A stretch of 64,000 nucleotides of DNA from the NCBI RefSeq assembly GCF_020229735.1, contig NZ_CP083457.1, positions 1 to 64,000 of the forward strand, in the 5' to 3' direction. Positions 1 through 10,653 of the stretch are shown piece after piece. The notes under the pieces were generated by a model. That model did not search any database. It was not told the DNA's origin and saw nothing but the letters and a program-made list of their open reading frames with translations. The stretch's first letter is position 1; every line of letters starts with the position of its first letter. Both the position numbers and the translations under genes were made by a program. The DNA is from Deinococcus taeanensis. GTDB lineage: Bacteria; Deinococcota; Deinococci; Deinococcales; Deinococcaceae.

Positions 1-49
1 CCGCGGAGCGGGCGGCACTCACTTCTCTTCCGAACCCCAGGAGGTTCCC

Positions 50-625
50 ATGGCAGTTTCTCTTTCCAAAGGTGGCAACGTCAACTTGAGCAAAGAAGCG
101 CCCGGTCTGAAGACCATTACCGTCGGTCTGGGCTGGGATCCCCGCGCCACGGACGGCCAGGACTTCGACCTGGACGGCAGCGTGTTTCTGCTGAACGCCC
201 AGGGCAAGGTGGGCAGCGACACCGACTTCATCTTCTACAACAACAAGAAAAGCGCCGAGGGCAGCGTCGAGCACAGCGGCGACAACCGCAGCGGCGAAGG
301 CGCCGGCGATGACGAGACCGTCATCGTCCGCCTCGACCAGGTGCCGGCTGGCGTTGACAAGATCGCGGTCTGCGTGACCATTCACGACGCCGACACCCGC
401 CGGCAGAATTTCGGTCAGGTGTCCAAAGCCTACATCCGCGTCATGAACGCCGAGGGCGGCGCCGAAATTGCCCGCTACGACCTCAGCGAGGACGCCAGCA
501 CCGATACGGCCATGATCTTCGGCGAGGTGTACCGCAACGGCGCAGAATGGAAGTTCCGGGCCGTGGGACAGGGCTACGCCGGTGGCCTCGCGCCGCTCGC
601 CAAGAACTTCGGCGTCAACGTCTGA
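50..625 (+). CDS. terD: TerD-family tellurium/stress resistance protein
   Basis: A 191-residue single-domain TerD protein of normal family length. It opens with [12 protein letters not shown] and GLGWDPR, has the acidic [10 protein letters not shown] block (residues 35-44) and the [13 protein letters not shown] loop (77-89) that form the two Ca2+ sites of the family, and ends in [11 protein letters not shown]. TerD proteins are cytoplasmic Ca2+-binding proteins of the ter stress system (tellurite, phage and colicin tolerance in enterobacteria; oxidative/DNA stress links in Deinococcus); the biochemical role is unresolved. The start is fixed by AGGAGG eight bases upstream. It is the first of three co-oriented ter genes. 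Confidence 0.95.
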   Translation: MAVSLSKGGNVNLSKEAPGLKTITVGLGWDPRATDGQDFDLDGSVFLLNAQGKVGSDTDFIFYNNKKSAEGSVEHSGDNRSGEGAGDDETVIVRLDQVPAGVDKIAVCVTIHDADTRRQNFGQVSKAYIRVMNAEGGAEIARYDLSEDASTDTAMIFGEVYRNGAEWKFRAVGQGYAGGLAPLAKNFGVNV

Positions 626-692
626 ACCCGGCGCTTGCAGGCGGGACCTCCATGATCATGGAGTCCCGCCTGCTCTGCCCGAAGGAGCTGAT

Positions 693-1946
693 GTGCAGAC
701 TTTCCAGACCGGTCAGAAGTCCCCGCTGTCCTCTCTGACCGACCAGTCCACCCTCGTGCTCACGGTGCGGGTCCGCGGACCCGCACCGGAGTACGACCTC
801 ATTCTGTTTGGCCTCGACGAGGCCGGCACGCTCAGTGACGACCGCTACATGGTGTTTTTCAACCAGCCCGCCAGTCCTGAGGGGGCCCTGCGCCTGCAGG
901 CCGGCGCGCACACCGAGGTGACCTTCCAGATTGACCTTGGGCGCCTGCCGAGCACGGTTCGGCGCCTGAGTCTGGCCGCGACTGTCGACGGCGGCACCTT
1001 CGGGCAGATCGACCACGCGGCGGTCACCCTGTCTGACGGCTGCGGTCCCTGCCTGACCTACCAGGTGACCGGGCGTGACTTTCAGCAGCAGAAGGCCGTG
1101 ATGCTGCTGGACCTGTACGTCAAGGACGTCTGGCGGGTGGCCGCGGTTGGTCAGGGGTTTGACGGCGGGCTCGCGGCGCTCGTCCGGCACTTCGGGGGCG
1201 AGGTCGCGGACGACCCGCCCGCCGCGCCCGTCAACCTGAAAAAGGAGCGGCAGCGGGTCCTGCTCGAAAAAGCGCAGCAGCAGGCGCCGGAGCTCGTCAG
1301 CCTGATCAAGGCGGCGCAGGTGAGCCTGGAAAAACGGGGCCTCGACGACGCCCGCTACCGCGTGAAACTCGTCCTGGACATCAGCGGCAGTATGCACGAC
1401 GAGTACCGCACGGGCGCGGTGCAGGAGCTCGCCAACCGCGCCCTGGCCCTCGCCGTGCGCCTCGATGACGACGGTGAAGTCGACGTCTACCTGTTCGGAA
1501 TCAAACCTCACCGCAAAGGCAAGCTCTCCCTGGACAACGCCCGCTCGTTTGTTCAGGGCATGCGAGTCAAGCTCGAAGGGGGGACCCACTACGGTCCCGT
1601 GATGGCCTTCGTGCGTGAAGACGTCAGCCGGGAAGGGCGCGATCTCCCGACCCTGGTGCTGTTCATCACAGACGGCGGCACCAGCAACCCCGCGGGTGTC
1701 ATCCAGCAGATGCGCGACGCGGCCCGTGAACCCATTTTCTGGAAGTTCATGGGCATCGAACAGGGGCATGTGAACTTCGACTTTCTGGAAAAACTCGATG
1801 ACCTCACCGGCCGCGTGGTAGACAATGCCGACTTCTTCAAGGTCCCCTCTCCGGTGCGCCTGCCGGACGCGCAGCTGTTTGACGCGCTGGTCAATGAACT
1901 TGACGTCTGGCAGCGGGACGCCAGGCGCGCAGGAATCCTCCAGTAG
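693..1946 (+). CDS. terF: TerD domain fused to von Willebrand factor A domain (TerF type)
   Basis: About 417 residues. I start it at GTG 693 (VQTFQTGQKS) because GAAGGAG lies just upstream at 681-687; an upstream in-frame ATG at 582 would overlap terD. Residues 1 to about 175 are a TerD-like beta-sandwich (DDRYMVFFNQ, VGQGFDGGLAAL). A charged linker follows, and then a VWA domain with the MIDAS motif DISGS starting near residue 229, a GGTHYGP segment and FITDGGTSNP. The same domain order is known from TerF. VWA domains bind protein partners through a metal ion, so this is probably the adaptor of the ter complex (inference). It sits between terD and terZ on the same strand. Confidence 0.9.
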   Translation: MQTFQTGQKSPLSSLTDQSTLVLTVRVRGPAPEYDLILFGLDEAGTLSDDRYMVFFNQPASPEGALRLQAGAHTEVTFQIDLGRLPSTVRRLSLAATVDGGTFGQIDHAAVTLSDGCGPCLTYQVTGRDFQQQKAVMLLDLYVKDVWRVAAVGQGFDGGLAALVRHFGGEVADDPPAAPVNLKKERQRVLLEKAQQQAPELVSLIKAAQVSLEKRGLDDARYRVKLVLDISGSMHDEYRTGAVQELANRALALAVRLDDDGEVDVYLFGIKPHRKGKLSLDNARSFVQGMRVKLEGGTHYGPVMAFVREDVSREGRDLPTLVLFITDGGTSNPAGVIQQMRDAAREPIFWKFMGIEQGHVNFDFLEKLDDLTGRVVDNADFFKVPSPVRLPDAQLFDALVNELDVWQRDARRAGILQ

Positions 1947-2019
1947 GGCTGGTCGTCTGCTCCCTGCCTGACGCCGACCGCCGCCACTTCATCACCCCTC
2001 ATTGCATCAAGGAGCAACC

Positions 2020-2601
2020 ATGGCAATCTCTCTCGAAAAAGGCCAGACGATCAGCCTCGCCAAAACCGCCGGCACTTCCCTGACGGAAGTCCGCATGGGC
2101 CTGGGCTGGGACGGCATCATCAAAAAGGGCCTGTTCGGCATGGGCACCAAACGGGTCAGCGTGGACCTGGACGCCAACGCGCTGCTGTTCGACGAGCGCG
2201 GCACCCTGGTGGACACGGTCTGGTTCCGTCAGCTGCAGAGCAAAGACGGCAGCGTTCGCCACAGTGGCGACAACCGCACCGGGGAAGGCGAAGGGGACGA
2301 CGAAACCATCACGGTCGACCTGACCCGCCTGCCGAGCAACGTCGTGACGGTCATTTTCAGCGTCAACAACTACTCCGGGTCGAACTTCGGGGAGGTGGAC
2401 AACGCCTACTGCCGCCTGGTGAATGCCAGGGGTGAGGCGGAACTCGCCCGGTACAACCTGAGTGCCCAGGGCGGGCACAGCGCGCTGATTCTGGCGAGTC
2501 TCAAGCGGCAGGGCAACGACTGGGGCATGACCGCGATCGGTCAGACCTCGTCCGGCCGGACCGTGCAGGACAACCTCAACGACATCCGGCCTCACGTCTG
2601 A
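2020..2601 (+). CDS. terZ: TerZ-like TerD-family protein
   Basis: 193 residues from ATG 2020, chosen because AAGGAG lies directly upstream; an earlier in-frame start at 2002 has no ribosome site. It carries SLEKGQTISLAK, GLGWD, the KKGLFGMG insert before VDLDANALLFD, VWFRQLQSKDGS and GDNRTGEGEGDDE. The KK-loop insert and the VWFRQL segment match TerZ better than TerD. It is likely another Ca2+-binding member of the same cytoplasmic complex. It is the last + strand gene of the ter set and is followed by a strong hairpin. Confidence 0.9.
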   Translation: MAISLEKGQTISLAKTAGTSLTEVRMGLGWDGIIKKGLFGMGTKRVSVDLDANALLFDERGTLVDTVWFRQLQSKDGSVRHSGDNRTGEGEGDDETITVDLTRLPSNVVTVIFSVNNYSGSNFGEVDNAYCRLVNARGEAELARYNLSAQGGHSALILASLKRQGNDWGMTAIGQTSSGRTVQDNLNDIRPHV

Positions 2602-2802
2602 GCGCAGCCCGGTGCAGAACCCGCCGGGGCTGAGCTGACCGCAGCGCCGCGGCGCTGCCGGGGTCATGTTTGGCCTGGCCCTGCCCGTCACCCCTGAGTT
2701 CCGGGCGATTCATGGCCCCCTGATTCTGCTGGAGGGGCTGCCCTGGTCCTGTGAGAGGGACGGTGCCGCCGCTCACGGCCGGTGGGTTCACCGCGCCTCA
2801 GG

Positions 2803-2834
2803 CGTGCCCCCGCGCTGGCCGGCGCGGGGGCACG
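2803..2834. terminator. Perfect 13-bp hairpin between convergent genes
   Basis: CGTGCCCCCGCGC (2803-2815) pairs perfectly with GCGCGGGGGCACG (2822-2834) around a 6-base loop. TTCCTTCTC follows on the + strand. It lies between the end of terZ (+) and the end of the convergent TerD-domain gene (-), so it probably stops transcription from both sides; the T-tract is weak, and weaker still on the - strand. Confidence 0.7.
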
Positions 2835-2882
2835 TTCCTTCTCGCTTGAACGGACGGGGCCCAGTCCGTCTCCAGAGGACCG

Positions 2883-4163
2883 TCAGGGCAGGCGACCGTC
2901 GTTCTGGAGATCCTCCAGAAATTTCGCTTCACTCTGCAGGCGGGCCCGGCTTTGCGCCAGCGGCTCCCCGGTGATGGCCCACGCCTCCTGATCAATGGCC
3001 ACGGACAGCGCCTGCACCGCATTTTCAATGGCGTTCTCCACGTCCACGATAGCCTGAGGTTTCGCGTCGCCCACAGCGCTCCTGGTCGCGCTCAGCCGCT
3101 GGGTGCGGCGCGACAGGGCCGTGGCTTCCGAAATCACCCGCCGGAGCGTCTCCCTCAGACTGGCCAGCCGCGCTCGCCGGCGGGCCTGTTCCGGCGACAG
3201 CAGGAACCCCTCCGCAGCCCTTTCGGCCTCTTCTTCACCGGCCGCGGCCTCCAGAGCGTCGAGCCGCACCTCCAGCGCCGCCAGCGCGGCGGCTGTCCGC
3301 GGCGCCAGGGTCACTGCGGACGCGGGACGAGGGCGGACCGGCGGCCGATCAGGGGTCGGTCCTTCCGGGCCCTCCGGGTCGGCGCGGCGTCGCAGCGCCC
3401 CCCACGCTTCAGCCAGCCAGGCCAACGGCCCGCCCTGCGGGCCTGCGCCGCCGCCTGGGCGCTCCGGAAGGGCGCCTGGGGACGGGTCGGGCAGGCTGGC
3501 CTCAGCCCGCTGCCTGGGGGAAATTGATGGGACCGGCGCCACCTGTTCCGGTCGCTGGACCGCTGGCCTGGGCGCAGCGGCAGAGGGCGAATCATGACGC
3601 GGTCGCCGGGGGAGAAACGTGTGGGCAGGTAAATTCAGGATCTTCTCCAGCACGCCGGCGTCGCCGACAGGCTCGACCTGAACCCACAGGCGCCGCCCAC
3701 CCTGCCGGTGGTAGAGGCGCCCCAGGACGATCGCTGTCTGGTGCCCTGCCGTGGAGGGCAGGCCTTCAGGCACCGGGGTCCTGGCCACCAGGCGGCCCTG
3801 GCACCGCACCTCAAAATTCAGAGGTGCGCCTGTCCGCGCTGGCCCCACGGCGACCAGCACAACCTGACAGTCAGTGCGCGGGTCATCCGCGGCGCCCCGC
3901 CCCAGGAGCTGGTCCAGGTCAAGCACGACCCCCACCGCGCCCGGCTCCCCCCGGGTTTCGCCCACCCCAGGGCCGCCCGGACCCCAGGTCAACACGACCC
4001 CCGGCGCGCCATCACCACCAGTGCGCACCGCCCACAGCTGAAGGTCAGGCGGGATGTGCTCCATGACCTCACGGCCCCGGACCGAGAAGGTCAGCACCTG
4101 TCCGGACCTCCCCCCGCCCAGGGCGTCAATCTCCACCCGTGTTCCCGCCGTCAGATGTTGCAC
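2883..4163 (-). CDS. TerD-like domain protein with long C-terminal helical region
   Basis: 426 residues from a GTG start preceded by AGGAGG nine bases away. The first 175 residues or so resemble a diverged TerD fold (GVVLDLDQLLG, VLGRLYHRQGGRRLWVQVEP), although the acidic Ca2+ motifs are poorly kept. A Pro/Arg-rich disordered linker spans about 190-290. The C-terminal third is Ala/Glu/Arg-rich and helical, probably coiled coil (LEVRLDALEAAAGEEEAERA region, then ARLASLRETLRRVISEA). It ends convergent with terZ and shares its strand with the AIM24 fusion upstream. A structural or scaffold role in the ter system is inference; the exact family was not recognised. Confidence 0.75.
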   Translation of the reverse strand: MQHLTAGTRVEIDALGGGRSGQVLTFSVRGREVMEHIPPDLQLWAVRTGGDGAPGVVLTWGPGGPGVGETRGEPGAVGVVLDLDQLLGRGAADDPRTDCQVVLVAVGPARTGAPLNFEVRCQGRLVARTPVPEGLPSTAGHQTAIVLGRLYHRQGGRRLWVQVEPVGDAGVLEKILNLPAHTFLPRRPRHDSPSAAAPRPAVQRPEQVAPVPSISPRQRAEASLPDPSPGALPERPGGGAGPQGGPLAWLAEAWGALRRRADPEGPEGPTPDRPPVRPRPASAVTLAPRTAAALAALEVRLDALEAAAGEEEAERAAEGFLLSPEQARRRARLASLRETLRRVISEATALSRRTQRLSATRSAVGDAKPQAIVDVENAIENAVQALSVAIDQEAWAITGEPLAQSRARLQSEAKFLEDLQNDGRLP

Positions 4164-4606
4164 GTCTGATTATCCTCCTGACCCGAACGGGAAGCGCAGG
4201 GTCACGCGTCCGGCGGCCTGCGCCGGGTGGCACGCTCGCCGCCCGGTGGTGCAGGTGAACCGGAGCGCGCCCCGCCTGCCCGGAGCCTCCTGCTCCTGAC
4301 TGCACCCCAGATCCTCCCGGAGGAGACGGTACGCTCGCCTTCCCGGTTGCCCGCCAGCACCCTCCAGCGGTCACGGCAGACACCGGGAGACCCGCGCCCG
4401 ACCTTCATCCCGGGCGAAGGTGCCCTCGGGATTCCCTGCCCGGCGGACGCGGTTCAGACTGCACGAGGTCCACCGCCCGTTCAGGGCAGGGCGCCGCTCG
4501 GCGCTGCGGTGGGCTGGGCGGCGCTTCCGGCAGCGGACCGCCGCGGTGGCCCACCACGCCGGACCCCGGGGGGGCGGCCTGCACGCTGCCGCCGTGACGG
4601 CGCGTG
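4164..4606. other. Gap without a recognisable gene
   Basis: 443 bases between two - strand ter-associated genes. Open frames here lack ribosome sites and family motifs. It presumably holds the promoter of the gene ending at 2883, but I see no convincing -35/-10 pair. Confidence 0.5.
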
Positions 4607-5989
4607 TCAGTGCGGGGGAAGGTTACTCATCGCTGGGGACTCCTCGTAGGGCTGCACGATCACAAACCCGGTGCCCTGAAAGGCCATCTGCAGGGTTTCG
4701 CCGCCGCCACGCCCGAACATGGACCGCAGGTCCTGAGCGACCCGCAGATCCGGGCGCAGGTGTTCACTCCACGCGATGGTCGCGTTGGGGTCGGTGAAGA
4801 CCGGTTCCTGCGGCGTGACCCGCAGGGTCAGGGGAGGACCGTGGCTCAGGATGGCCACCATGCCGTGACCGCTCATCCGCACGCTGAACAGGCCGCCTGC
4901 CACCATGCCCGCTACGGAACGCTGCATGGTGATTTCATGCGTCACAGTGTCCTCGAACGCGAGCAGGTCGTTGCCGTTGACGTTCAGCGTATCGCCTTGA
5001 AGGCGGATGATGGACACCTCCTTGCCCTGATCGGCGAGGTAACACACGCCGTGGCCCTGGATGCTCACGAGGGGCCCCATCTCCCCACTGCCCAGGCGCA
5101 TCGCGGCGCCCAGCAGGCCGCCCATCCCGCCGCCGCGCACGGCGCCCATCAGGTCGCTCAGGGTACTGGCCCGCTGAAAATCGAGGCGGCCTTTGTAGGC
5201 GACCATCGCGCCGAGTTTGCTCCAGACCCGGCCGTTGACCTTGACTTCCAGCATCTTGCTCGACTCGAGTTCAAACACTTCCCCGGGGCGGTCCTGCTCA
5301 GCGCTGGCACGCACGAAGTCCGCGACGCTGGTGCCGTGCCCGGCCGGGCCGCCGCCGGCCACGTGCGGCGGTGCTGGGCGTGGCGTGGCCGGTTGGACGG
5401 GCGCCGCCGTGGGCGCTGGGGAGGACACCAGTGCGGGCGGAGCCGGGGGCGTGACGGGTGCTGGGGGCGGCGCGTCGGCCACCTGACCGCCGAAGTAGGT
5501 CAACAGGGCGTCCAGGCCCCCCTGGAAGCCCTGAGCGACGCTGCCGAGCCGCCACTCGCCGGCGTGCCGGTACAATTCCGCGATCATCAGGGCGCGCTCC
5601 GCCGTGAAGGCCGTGCCCTTCAGGAGAAGGGAGGCGCGCTCGGTGCCCTGCGTGTCTTGAAGGCTCAGGTGCAGTTGTCCCAGTCGACTCATCGGGACCT
5701 GATCGTGGGAGATCACGAACACCAGCCGTTCGATGCGCTCTGGAAGGGCCGAAAGATCCAGGTCGAACGTGGCGCGGCTCGGGTCCAGCTGCAGCCGCAC
5801 CGCGCGCCCTGGGCTCTGCAGGTTGTTGTAGAACACGAAATACTGGTCGTCGCGGAGTTGACGCTCGCGGTCCAGGCCGAACACGCTCACATCGGACTGG
5901 AGCAGATCGTGCGTGACCTGCACCCGCAGGCGTGAATCGGACGTGAGCTCTGCCAGCCTGCGCTTCTCGCCGGGTTGAAGTTGGGTCAT
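4607..5989 (-). CDS. TerD domain fused to AIM24-family domain
   Basis: 460 residues from ATG 5989 (MTQLQPGEKRR), with GAGG ten bases upstream; a further 15 in-frame residues upstream are unlikely to be translated. Residues 1 to about 180 are TerD/TerA-like (DDQYFVFYNNLQSP, ALMIAELYRHAGEWRLGSVAQGFQGGLDALL). A Pro/Ala linker covers about 190-235. The remainder is an AIM24 (TIGR00266) beta-sandwich: FELESSKMLEVKVNG, YKGRLDF, GPLVSIQGHGVCYLA, LFSVRMSGHGMVAILSHG, LQMAFQGTGFVIVQPYEE. AIM24 proteins are of unknown function and frequently travel with ter genes. The fusion suggests that the two folds act in one complex (inference). Confidence 0.88.
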   Translation of the reverse strand: MTQLQPGEKRRLAELTSDSRLRVQVTHDLLQSDVSVFGLDRERQLRDDQYFVFYNNLQSPGRAVRLQLDPSRATFDLDLSALPERIERLVFVISHDQVPMSRLGQLHLSLQDTQGTERASLLLKGTAFTAERALMIAELYRHAGEWRLGSVAQGFQGGLDALLTYFGGQVADAPPPAPVTPPAPPALVSSPAPTAAPVQPATPRPAPPHVAGGGPAGHGTSVADFVRASAEQDRPGEVFELESSKMLEVKVNGRVWSKLGAMVAYKGRLDFQRASTLSDLMGAVRGGGMGGLLGAAMRLGSGEMGPLVSIQGHGVCYLADQGKEVSIIRLQGDTLNVNGNDLLAFEDTVTHEITMQRSVAGMVAGGLFSVRMSGHGMVAILSHGPPLTLRVTPQEPVFTDPNATIAWSEHLRPDLRVAQDLRSMFGRGGGETLQMAFQGTGFVIVQPYEESPAMSNLPPH

Positions 5990-6879
5990 AGAAAGCCTCA
6001 CAGGAAGGTCCTGGGCCGCGCGGACGACGGTCAAGACCTTTGAACTTCAGTGTAGCCTTCCCTCCGGATGTTCAGAGGGACTGAAGACGTTGGGGCGCCG
6101 GCCCTCTGCGCGCCCGACAAGCCCGTTGGTGCAGCCACACTGTCTGCCGCACAAGTGAAGCAGGCGGGTGGCCTGAACCGGGCGGTGGCGCCGCTCCGGG
6201 CCAAGCATCTGAACACGAAACCATGAGCCTGACACTGAAGGATCCGGTGGTCTGCGCCGGGGTGGCCTGTGATGAACGGGTCGCGCTGGGCGTGATGGCT
6301 GCTGCGGTGAACCGGCGACCCAGGCGCACGCCGAAGGCTGCCAGCAGCAGGTGAAGGCCGCGCCTATTCTGGTGGTTCGGGCAGGAGCTGTTGACCAGGT
6401 TGGCCCTGCCCAGGAAACCTGCGGCGGCCTCAACTGTTCCACACACAATCGCTTTTGCCCGGCTGCCACAGTGTGCCGTGCGGCTCCAGCTCACTGAAGT
6501 CGACTGCGGCGAAGTCAATACGGTGGCCGGGGACGCCCCCCGGGACGAGCCGGCCGGGGTCGCAGGTGCAGCAAGCCACGGCAGCCCCGTCGGAGGCCAG
6601 TCTTCCAAGACGGTGACGGCACGCGCGGGAATCGGGACGCGTCAGGCAGGCTCCCCTGGCGCCTGGAAAGCGTGGCCGCGCTTCCGGACGCAGCAGATTG
6701 TGACGGCAGCGCTGACCTACAAGCGCATCAAGATCCGCTGCTGTGACTCCCTGCACTCTGCAGAGGGCCGGAGAGAGGCAGGTGAACGTGGGGGTGGGGG
6801 CACGGTTGAGTGCGAACGGACATAACGGCCCTTCCCCGCCCGGGGCCGGAAGAGTACTGTGATTGTGGAGGAGCGCCTC
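5990..6879. other. Long intergenic region, no gene supported
   Basis: About 890 bases between the divergent AIM24 fusion (-) and the DinB-like gene (+). Several open frames exist on both strands, but their composition is low-complexity (Ala/Arg/Pro runs) and they lack ribosome sites or motifs. The promoters of both flanking genes should lie here. Confidence 0.5.
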
Positions 6880-7335
6880 ATGTCCTATACAGGTGAAGAG
6901 TACGCCCGACAGTTTCAACGTCACCGGTCGGCACTGCTTGAACTGCTTGGTGGGGTCCCGGAGAGCAAAGAGCACGTTGTCGCCTGGGACGGCGGCATGA
7001 GCATCCTGCAGACGGCGGACCATCTGTTCAGTACGGGCGCTGGCGTGGTCGACATGCTGTCCGGCGGAACCTGGGAGAAGCAACCGCCTTCACCGTCCCT
7101 GGTGGAGGCAACGGAACGGCTCCGGCAGAACACGGCATCGATCAGTCAGAAGCTCCTGGCGATGACCCACGACGACCTCAACCGTGAACTGATCGTGTTT
7201 GGGGGCGCACGGTGGCCTGCGCACCGCCTGATCGATTTTCACCGTGAGCACGAAGTTCATCACAAGGGGCAGTTGTGGGTGATGGCCCGTATGGCCGGTC
7301 TGGAACCCCCGTTTTTTATTGATATGGGTGCCTGA
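6880..7335 (+). CDS. DinB-fold (YfiT/DinB superfamily) protein
   Basis: 151 residues from ATG 6880, with GGAGGAG directly upstream; an earlier in-frame GTG at 6859 would include that ribosome site. It is predicted to be a four-helix bundle. The helices hold the family's metal-ligand histidines at typical places: one in ILQTADHLFST and a pair in FHREHEVHHKGQLW near residue 130. DinB-fold proteins are metal-binding, DNA-damage-associated or thiol-transferase-like, and are strongly expanded in Deinococcus. The gene stands alone, so substrate and partner are unknown. Confidence 0.85.
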   Translation: MSYTGEEYARQFQRHRSALLELLGGVPESKEHVVAWDGGMSILQTADHLFSTGAGVVDMLSGGTWEKQPPSPSLVEATERLRQNTASISQKLLAMTHDDLNRELIVFGGARWPAHRLIDFHREHEVHHKGQLWVMARMAGLEPPFFIDMGA

Positions 7336-7697
7336 GTCCGGGTGAGCCGGCATGCGGAGGCGGGCGTCGCCTGATGACGGTCCTGTTTGGGGCACGGACC
7401 GCTGGTCGTGCAGATACGCGGCTGGCCTGATCCGCGCCGGAACCTGGCCCGCACCTTGCCGTCGAGCACCGGAGCCCATCACATTGACAGTGATTGCCCT
7501 GTGGAGCACCTGTCAACATCTCAGGGCAGGCCGCGCGGCTGAGGGCAGGGACGGGCTGCGGACTCTGATCCGGCGCACCTTATGCGCGTCACCGTGAGCC
7601 CCGGCCCCCAGAACGGCCGTGCGGACGCTGGGGTCAATGCTTCGCGCTCAGCTGTTTGCCGGATGCCGTTTCAATGCCGTCCTTGTATCGTCGCGGG
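7336..7697. other. Gap without a recognisable gene
   Basis: 362 GC-rich bases between two + strand genes. No coding frame with a ribosome site, no clear promoter and no repeat was seen. Confidence 0.45.
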
Positions 7698-8717
7698 ATG
7701 ACGTCTTCCCTTCACCTCGACCACTGGCTGGCACAACGGGATCTGCCCGAGCCGTTCAGTGGCGTCATCGCGTTCAGCCGGGGGGCTGAGCAGCAGACCT
7801 GGGCCACGGGTGAAGCCATCAAGGCCCTCAACCTGCCCAACACACCAGCGACTCGCTTCCAGATGGCGTCGGGTTGCAAGATCTTCACGGCGGTCGCAGT
7901 CTGCCAGTTGATGCAGCGAGGTGCACTGACACCCCATACGCGTCTGACAGACGTGCTGGACACCGACTTTCCGCTGTTCGATCCCGCCGTGCAGGTGCAT
8001 CACCTCCTGACGCACACGTCGGGCGTCCCCGATTACTTTGATGAAGCGGTCATGCAGGACTACGCAGAGGTCTGGGCCTCGCAGCCGATGTATGCCGTGC
8101 GCCAGGCCAGGGATTTTCTGCCCCTCTTCCAGAACCGGCCCATGACGTTTTCCCCCGGCGAGCGTTTCGCGTACAACAACAGTGGGTTTATTCTGCTGGG
8201 CCTGATCGTGGAAGCCCTGACCGGACAGGCCTTCACCGAGTACGTCCAGCGGCAGGTGTTGACGCCCGCCGGAATGGACGACTCCGGGTACTTCGCCGCG
8301 GACCAGTTACCAGCCAGCACCGCGTATGCGTACCTCCGGAAGGCAGACGGCGCCTGGGGAACGAACGTGTTCAGTGTCCCGGTTATCGGCGGGCCAGATG
8401 GCGGCGCCTACACAACGGCCCGTGACATGCAGAAGTTCTGGACCGCGCTGCACCAGGGGCAGTTGCTGGACGCGACGGCCCTGCTGACCCCACGCGTCCG
8501 GACCGGGTGGAAGCCCCCGCATACGCATTACGGCTATGGCGTATGGATCCACGACGCACCGCCGCGCCGGCAGTGTTTTGTCGAGGGAGCTGATCCGGGG
8601 GTGAGTTTCCGCTCGTGGTGGGATCCTCAACAGGAGCTGACCTTGACGGTCCTGGGCAACGCCGGAAACGCGATGTGGAGCTTCGTGGATGATCTGACCA
8701 GGACGCTCACACCCTGA
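7698..8717 (+). CDS. Serine beta-lactamase-like hydrolase (class C / PBP family)
   Basis: About 339 residues. It has the catalytic SxxK as S58-G-C-K61 and the second-motif tyrosine in Y159-N-N, both in the spacing of the beta-lactamase/transpeptidase superfamily (PF00144). Conserved blocks HHLLTHTSGVPDY and FAYNNSGFILLGLIVE are clear. There is no signal peptide, so it is probably cytoplasmic and an esterase or peptidase rather than a drug-resistance enzyme. The start is uncertain: ATG 7698 (MTSSLHLDHWL) fits the usual N-terminal helix, but ATG 7674 is also in frame and neither has a strong ribosome site. Confidence 0.85.
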   Translation: MTSSLHLDHWLAQRDLPEPFSGVIAFSRGAEQQTWATGEAIKALNLPNTPATRFQMASGCKIFTAVAVCQLMQRGALTPHTRLTDVLDTDFPLFDPAVQVHHLLTHTSGVPDYFDEAVMQDYAEVWASQPMYAVRQARDFLPLFQNRPMTFSPGERFAYNNSGFILLGLIVEALTGQAFTEYVQRQVLTPAGMDDSGYFAADQLPASTAYAYLRKADGAWGTNVFSVPVIGGPDGGAYTTARDMQKFWTALHQGQLLDATALLTPRVRTGWKPPHTHYGYGVWIHDAPPRRQCFVEGADPGVSFRSWWDPQQELTLTVLGNAGNAMWSFVDDLTRTLTP

Positions 8718-8839
8718 ACGGAGACGTTTGGGCACGGTGAACTCCCGGAGGGAGGCCGGCGCCGCAGGGACGCGTCCTCCGGGGAATGGGAAGGCCGTGA
8801 CCGGACCGTCAAACTCCACCCCACACCGAAGGGGTACTC

Positions 8840-8992
8840 ATGGAAGCGGGCGTGTACCGGTGTTATCCGGTCATCGACCAGGCACAGGCGCTGCTGGCGG
8901 CAGGCGAGATCGGCACGCCGCACCTTCTGGTACTCGCGGCCCTGGCGGTCCGGACCGGCCGGCAGATCAGAGAGGTCATCCCACCTGACTGA
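8840..8992 (+). CDS. Possible 50-residue protein
   Basis: A short frame (MEAGVYRCYP to REVIPPD) with GAAGGGG about eight bases before the ATG. It contains a helix-prone Ala/Leu-rich middle and has no recognised family. The good ribosome site and balanced composition argue for a real small gene, but it could be chance in GC-rich DNA. Confidence 0.35.
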   Translation: MEAGVYRCYPVIDQAQALLAAGEIGTPHLLVLAALAVRTGRQIREVIPPD

Positions 8993-9456
8993 TGCGCTCA
9001 GGGGCAGCCGGGCACCAGGCGGTGCCTAGGGTCCACGGCAGGGCAGGCGCGCACCGGTGAAGCCCGGCGCCCCGCCCCGCCCTTCCCGCCAGCGTGCGGC
9101 CGTCCGCGTCAGGCGGCGGTGTTCTGAGAGCCGGTGCACTGCCTCGGGCAGAACGACTGCGCGCAAGGTCCGGGCGGCAACCTTCACCCGGCGGAGCGCG
9201 TCGTGACGCAGAACACTCGAGCCGTCGCCGGGCGTCTGTTCGCCTGGGCGCAGGCGACGCCAGTTCTCGCTGAGTGTCCCGAAGGCAACCTGGCCGTGGG
9301 CCGGCGTGGCCGCCTGGACCGGGGTGGCCGGACGTCACTGGCGCGCCGCCGGGCCGCCGCCGCGTGCGCTCTGCGGATGTGTTCACCGTTGGAGGTCGTT
9401 CCTCCCGTTAGTCTGTGCGCCATGACCGGTGTTTCCTCACAACCCACGAGCGGCGG
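8993..9456. other. Intergenic region upstream of the sigma factor gene
   Basis: 464 bases without a supported gene. GGAGG at about 9390 is not followed by a usable frame. The promoter of the sigma gene should lie here but was not identified with confidence. Confidence 0.4.

Positions 9457-10653
<1,197 letters not shown>

Noticed and set aside
615..1769. Long - strand open frame opposite the TerF-type gene
   Set aside because: Antisense to a gene with clear TerD and VWA motifs; its translation is His/Gln/Val-rich with no ribosome site, typical of the antisense frame of GC-rich genes.
4604..5935. 443-residue + strand open frame opposite the TerD-AIM24 gene
   Set aside because: The - strand product has recognisable domains and a good start; the + frame is His/Ala/Gln-rich and has no family features.
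6391..6825. 144-residue + strand frame in the gap before the DinB-like gene
   Set aside because: No ribosome site, low-complexity composition and Gly/Arg-rich end; not counted as a gene.
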